This document shows positions 38,188-40,976 of a DNA stretch of 40,976 nt, piece after piece. Numbering within the stretch: the stretch's first letter is position 1; each line of letters opens with the position of its first letter. Origin of the DNA: Streptomyces silvae (lineage in GTDB: Bacteria; Actinomycetota; Actinomycetes; Streptomycetales; Streptomycetaceae); NCBI RefSeq assembly GCF_016745505.1, contig NZ_JAERUC010000089.1:1-40976 (forward strand), in the 5' to 3' direction. The notes under the pieces are model-generated. The model was given only the letters and a program-made list of their open reading frames with translations, was not told the DNA's origin and did no database searches. The position numbers were made by a program, and so were the translations under genes.

Positions 38188-39422
38188 GCCGGTGCCTCCG
38201 CGGGCTGCTCCACCGGCCGCGCCGTCGACCGATCAGCCGGCCGATCCGCGGCCCGGTCCGCCGGCTGCGGCGCCCAGCCGGGAGCGTTGCCGTGCAGCGC
38301 GCCGTAGTACGCATCGCCGGGGCCGATCTCGCCCGCCCGTACGGTTGCCCCGGTGAAGGCCGCCTTGTACAGCGCGGCGACCAGCTCCAGGCTCTTGCGT
38401 CCGTCCGCCCCGCTGCTCCGCGGCCTGCGGCGGGCCCGCAGGTCCTCCAGCAGGCCCGTCAGCTGCGCCTCGTGCGAGCTGGGCACATCAGGTCCGAAGT
38501 CCCGCCAGACATCCGCCTCCTCCGGTGGGACCCCGGGGGCCGGTGTGATGCGCCAGTCCGCGTTGCGATGCCCGTACAGATGGGTGAGCTCGACCGTCGC
38601 ACGCTCGCAGTCGATCCGGATACGGCTGACCTCGTCCGGGCTGAGCACGCTGTTCACGACGGTGGCCACGGCGCCGTTCTCGAAGCGTACGAGCGCGGTC
38701 GAGACGTCCTCCGTCTCCACGTCGTGCACCAGCCGCCCCGCCATCGCGCGGATCTCCGCCCACGGGCCCAGCAGGTCGAGCAGCAGATCCATCTGGTGGA
38801 TGCCGTGCCCCATCGTGGGGCCACCGCCCTCGCTGCTCCAACTGCCCCGCCAGGGAACGGAGTAGTACGCCTCGTCCCGGTACCAGGTGGTCTGGCAGTG
38901 GGCCACCAGCGGCCTGCCCATGGCCCGGCCGGCGAGCAGCTCCCGGACATGCCGGGCGCCCGAACCGAAGCGGTGCTGGAACACGATCGCCGCGTACGGG
39001 CCGTCACCGGAACCCTCCGCCGCCTCCATCGCGTCGAAGTCCTCCAGTGACGGGCAGGGCGGCTTCTCGCACCACACCCACGCCCCGGCGCGCAGCGCGG
39101 CCACGGTCTGGTCGCGGTGGAACCGGGGCGGGGTGGCGAGCGTGACCAGGTCCGGGCGCTGCTCGGCCAGCATCCGGTCGAGATCGGTGTACGGGTGGGT
39201 GATCCCCGCCTCGGCGCAGAACGCCTCGACCGCCGCGGCGTCGACATCGACGGCGGCGACGATCTCCAGCGGCTGCCCGGCGGCGAGCGCGGTCAGCGCG
39301 GGCAGATGACTGCCGCGCGCGATCGCACCCGTGCCGACGATCGCGACCCGCACCGGCTTCCGGTGCGAAGGATGGCTGGTCGTGACAAACACCCCTTCAG
39401 GCGGAGACATCGGGGCGCTCAC
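38184..39422 (-). CDS. Gfo/Idh/MocA-family oxidoreductase
   Basis: Up to 412 aa NAD(P)-dependent sugar or cyclitol dehydrogenase. The Rossmann start is VRVAIVGTGAIARGSHLPAL. WVWCEKPPCPSLEDF matches the conserved EKPxA-type motif, with Cys after PP in place of the usual Ala/Leu. C-terminal substrate domain: GGGPTMGHGIHQMDLLLDLLGP holds the H-xx-D catalytic pair. The C-terminal 35 residues are a Pro/Ala/Arg repeat-like tail and probably disordered. The start is uncertain: GTG 39422 lies only seven bases from the LacI-type site, and no start has a good ribosome site. It is the first gene of a two-gene unit with the PmoA-like gene. Confidence 0.9.
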   Translation of the reverse strand: MSAPMSPPEGVFVTTSHPSHRKPVRVAIVGTGAIARGSHLPALTALAAGQPLEIVAAVDVDAAAVEAFCAEAGITHPYTDLDRMLAEQRPDLVTLATPPRFHRDQTVAALRAGAWVWCEKPPCPSLEDFDAMEAAEGSGDGPYAAIVFQHRFGSGARHVRELLAGRAMGRPLVAHCQTTWYRDEAYYSVPWRGSWSSEGGGPTMGHGIHQMDLLLDLLGPWAEIRAMAGRLVHDVETEDVSTALVRFENGAVATVVNSVLSPDEVSRIRIDCERATVELTHLYGHRNADWRITPAPGVPPEEADVWRDFGPDVPSSHEAQLTGLLEDLRARRRPRSSGADGRKSLELVAALYKAAFTGATVRAGEIGPGDAYYGALHGNAPGWAPQPADRAADRPADRSTARPVEQPAEAPA

Positions 39423-39428
39423 CGGATA

Positions 39429-39440
39429 GCAAGCGCTTTC
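39429..39440. promoter_or_regulatory. LacI-type operator before the dehydrogenase gene
   Basis: GCAAGCGCTTTC has the central AAGCGCTT palindrome typical of LacI-family regulators of sugar genes. It sits directly before the proposed start of the Gfo/Idh/MocA gene, where bound repressor would block transcription. A related CAAGCGCT lies in the next promoter at 40545-40552. Confidence 0.7.
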
Positions 39441-39501
39441 TCCCGGGAAACCTAGGCTCCGCGCGCGAGGCGGGTCAAGGGGTCCGGGTCGCGCGCGTGC
39501 G

Positions 39502-40476
39502 TCAGGCCTTCAGCAGCCGCGGCAGCCGTGTGAGCTGCAGGGCGTGCTGGAACGGGCCGCCGCCCTCGTGGTCGTTGAAGTCGTACACCTCGATCTCCTT
39601 CTCGGGGTGCGCGTAGGCGTTGAAGGCGGCGAACACCGTGGACGGCGGGCAGGTCAGGTCCTCCATGGCCACGGAGAACAGGGCGGGTGCCCGCCCTCGC
39701 GCGGCGAAGTGGACCCCGTCGAAGTAGGCCAGCGTCCTGGCGGTCTGCTCGGCGCGGCCCCGGTGCGTCTTGAGGTAATCACCGATCTCGCGGTACGGCT
39801 TGCGGTCGGTCATCCGGGTCGCCCGGGGGAAGTCGCAGAGGAACGGCACGTCCGGGGCGACGGCCGCCAGGTCCGGGATCAGCCCGCCGACGGCCAAGGC
39901 CAGCCCGCCGCCCTGGCTCGCACCGATCGCGGCGGTGCGGGACGCGTCGGCCAGCGGATGCGAACGGGCCGCCTCCACCGCGCGTACGGCGTCCGTGATC
40001 ACTCTGCGGTAGTAGTACGTGGCCGGATCCTCGATGCCCTGGGTCATGAATCCGGGCAGGGACGGGCCGGAGCCGACCGGGTCGGCGGTGTCGCCCGGGG
40101 CCCAGCCGCTGCCCTGGCCCCGGGTGTCCATCACGAAGTGGGCCAGGCCGGCCGAGGCCCAGAGCAGATGGGCGTGGGGCAGGCTGCGCCCTCCGCCGTA
40201 CCCGATGAACTCCACGACCACCGGCAGGGGTTCGGTGGTCCCGGCGGGTATCACGAACCACCCCTTGACCGGGTGGCCGCCGAAGCCGGCGAAGGTGACG
40301 TCGTACACGTCGACCGTGACGAGCCCGGTGTCCGTACGCCGCTCGAAGCGGGCGTCCAGGTCGTGCGTCCGTGCCTCGTCGAGCGTGGCCGACCAGAACG
40401 CGTCGAAGTCCTCCGGCTCCACCGACCGGCTGCGGTAGGTGTGCAGTTCGTCGAGGGGGAGGTCGAACAGGGCCAT
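39502..40476 (-). CDS. CE7-family acetyl-xylan esterase / cephalosporin-C deacetylase
   Basis: 324 aa, the typical CE7 length. The start MALFDLPLDELHTYRSRSVEPEDFDAFW is characteristic. RGQG (MDTRGQGSGW), nucleophile elbow GASQGGG (Ser near 187) and a C-terminal HEGGG (His) complete the family motifs. There is no signal peptide, so it acts inside the cell on imported acetylated xylo-oligosaccharides. ATG 40476 is chosen with AGGCGG six bases upstream; 40491 is less good. It lies beside the dehydrogenase/PmoA unit, and both have LacI-type sites. A GH11 xylanase pseudogene also lies in this window. Confidence 0.93.
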   Translation of the reverse strand: MALFDLPLDELHTYRSRSVEPEDFDAFWSATLDEARTHDLDARFERRTDTGLVTVDVYDVTFAGFGGHPVKGWFVIPAGTTEPLPVVVEFIGYGGGRSLPHAHLLWASAGLAHFVMDTRGQGSGWAPGDTADPVGSGPSLPGFMTQGIEDPATYYYRRVITDAVRAVEAARSHPLADASRTAAIGASQGGGLALAVGGLIPDLAAVAPDVPFLCDFPRATRMTDRKPYREIGDYLKTHRGRAEQTARTLAYFDGVHFAARGRAPALFSVAMEDLTCPPSTVFAAFNAYAHPEKEIEVYDFNDHEGGGPFQHALQLTRLPRLLKA

Positions 40477-40544
40477 GCGGAACCGCCTCATGTCATGAGC
40501 GTGAGTGAATGGTCACACCGTACGACGGTCCGCCCGAACGTCAA

Positions 40545-40554
40545 CAAGCGCTCG
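40545..40554. promoter_or_regulatory. LacI-type half-palindrome before the esterase gene
   Basis: CAAGCGCTCG matches the CAAGCGCT core of the site at 39429-39440. It lies about 70 bases upstream of the CE7 esterase start. The second arm is imperfect, so binding is less certain than at the other site. Confidence 0.5.
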
Positions 40555-40606
40555 AATCGTGGGAAAAGACGTTGCCGGGCCGATGACCTCCTGCGAGGCT
40601 CCGTGC

Positions 40607-40909
40607 ATGTCCCATACGGAACCCCGAAGTTCGCACCAGGTGGCCGCCCTCTTCTCAGGCGGGCGCCTGACGGCGATCCCCCGGAAGGCCGCCCGCCGCG
40701 AGCAGTTGCTGGTGCACCTCGCACAGACACTCTTCGAGCGCGACCGCGTCTACACCGAGCGCGAGGTCAACGACGCGCTGCTCACGGTGCACGAGGACTG
40801 CTCGGCCCTGCGCCGCTACCTGGTGGTGGCCGGCCTGCTGGAGCGGCCCCGGGACGGCAGCAGCTACCGGCGGGGGACTCCTTCGCACGGGGCTCCTTCT
40901 CACGCGTGA
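40607..40909 (+). CDS. DUF2087-domain protein
   Basis: About 100 aa. The DUF2087 signature is clear: LFSGGRLTAIPRKAARREQLLVHLAQTLFERDRVYTEREVNDALLTVHEDCSALRRYLVVAGLLERPRDGSSYRR, a winged-helix-like fold. The start is ATG 40607 with GAGG upstream; the open frame extends to 40505. In other proteins this domain is fused to a helix-turn-helix; here it stands alone with short tails, so a regulatory role is possible but unproven. It diverges from the esterase gene. Confidence 0.85.
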   Translation: MSHTEPRSSHQVAALFSGGRLTAIPRKAARREQLLVHLAQTLFERDRVYTEREVNDALLTVHEDCSALRRYLVVAGLLERPRDGSSYRRGTPSHGAPSHA

Positions 40910-40976
40910 GATGCGACCGCATCCGTGAGAGGGTGTTTTCGTCCCGTTGTTTCATCCCTGATTGCGCGGTTGCGGA
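40910..40976 (+). other. Window end, no gene seen
   Basis: After the DUF2087 stop there is a small possible stem (GATGC-GACC-GCATC, 40910-40923) and then unremarkable sequence to the edge. Confidence 0.4.

Noticed and set aside
1..40976. Prophage, integrative element, CRISPR or tRNA-linked island
   Set aside because: I saw no integrase, transposase, phage structural genes, spaced repeats or tRNA cloverleaf in the window.

Overview
The window looks like a Streptomyces chromosome segment. It is very GC-rich with strong third-position GC bias, GTG/TTG starts are common, -10-like boxes read TAGGCT/CAGGCT, and it carries a complete coelichelin-type NRPS gene. No rRNA, tRNA, CRISPR array or transposase was seen. 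The species cannot be fixed from the sequence alone.

Region 1 (1-15.6 kb) is one end of a hydroxamate siderophore cluster. A three-module NRPS (34-10941) has the domain order A-T-E-C-A-T-E-C-A-T. The specificity codes I read from it are DINYWGGIGK, DFWNIGMVHK and DMENLGLINK, which match coelichelin synthetase CchH (formyl-hydroxyornithine, threonine, hydroxyornithine). An ABC half-exporter with a strongly degenerate ATPase site (cchI) follows, then a convergent ferri-siderophore esterase (cchJ). A perfect 19-bp DmdR1/IdeR iron box lies between cchJ and a divergent gene for a short N-acetylglutamate synthase-like GNAT protein. Next is an acetylglutamate kinase (argB) paralogue with its own near-consensus iron box. 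The two first, normally feedback-controlled steps of ornithine synthesis therefore appear duplicated and placed under iron control beside an ornithine-consuming NRPS. The kinase also lacks the usual N-terminal helix associated with arginine inhibition. This is the most interesting part of the window.

Region 2 (15.6-25.7 kb) is accessory metabolism and secreted hydrolases: a frameshifted NAD(P)H-quinone-reductase-like gene with a divergent HxlR regulator; a secreted protein gene carrying a nonsense codon and a frameshift; an IclR regulator; a secreted GH13 alpha-amylase; a PfkB kinase; a Tat-type GH11 xylanase interrupted by TAA at codon 54; an epoxide-hydrolase-like alpha/beta hydrolase with a divergent second HxlR regulator and a clear shared operator; and a GH114-like lipoprotein.

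Region 3 (25.7-37.1 kb) holds arcD-arcA of the arginine deiminase pathway (arcD interrupted by TAG at codon 58), a P1B-4 metal ATPase with a divergent NmtR/SmtB-type sensor, an LLM flavin oxidoreductase, a DUF2267 protein, a small hydrophilic protein, a YciO/Sua5-type protein, a deletion scar joining the start of a phosphotransferase gene to the end of an MFS gene, a ferredoxin-NADP reductase and a deazaflavin-dependent nitroreductase-type protein.

Region 4 (37.1-41 kb) is a probable carbohydrate locus: a Gfo/Idh/MocA dehydrogenase translationally coupled to a PmoA/DUF6807 protein, and a CE7 acetyl-xylan esterase. The promoters of both units contain a LacI-type CAAGCGCT site. A DUF2087 protein closes the window. 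Five loci are broken by point lesions or deletion while the rest of each reading frame is well preserved, which suggests recent decay or assembly errors worth checking.
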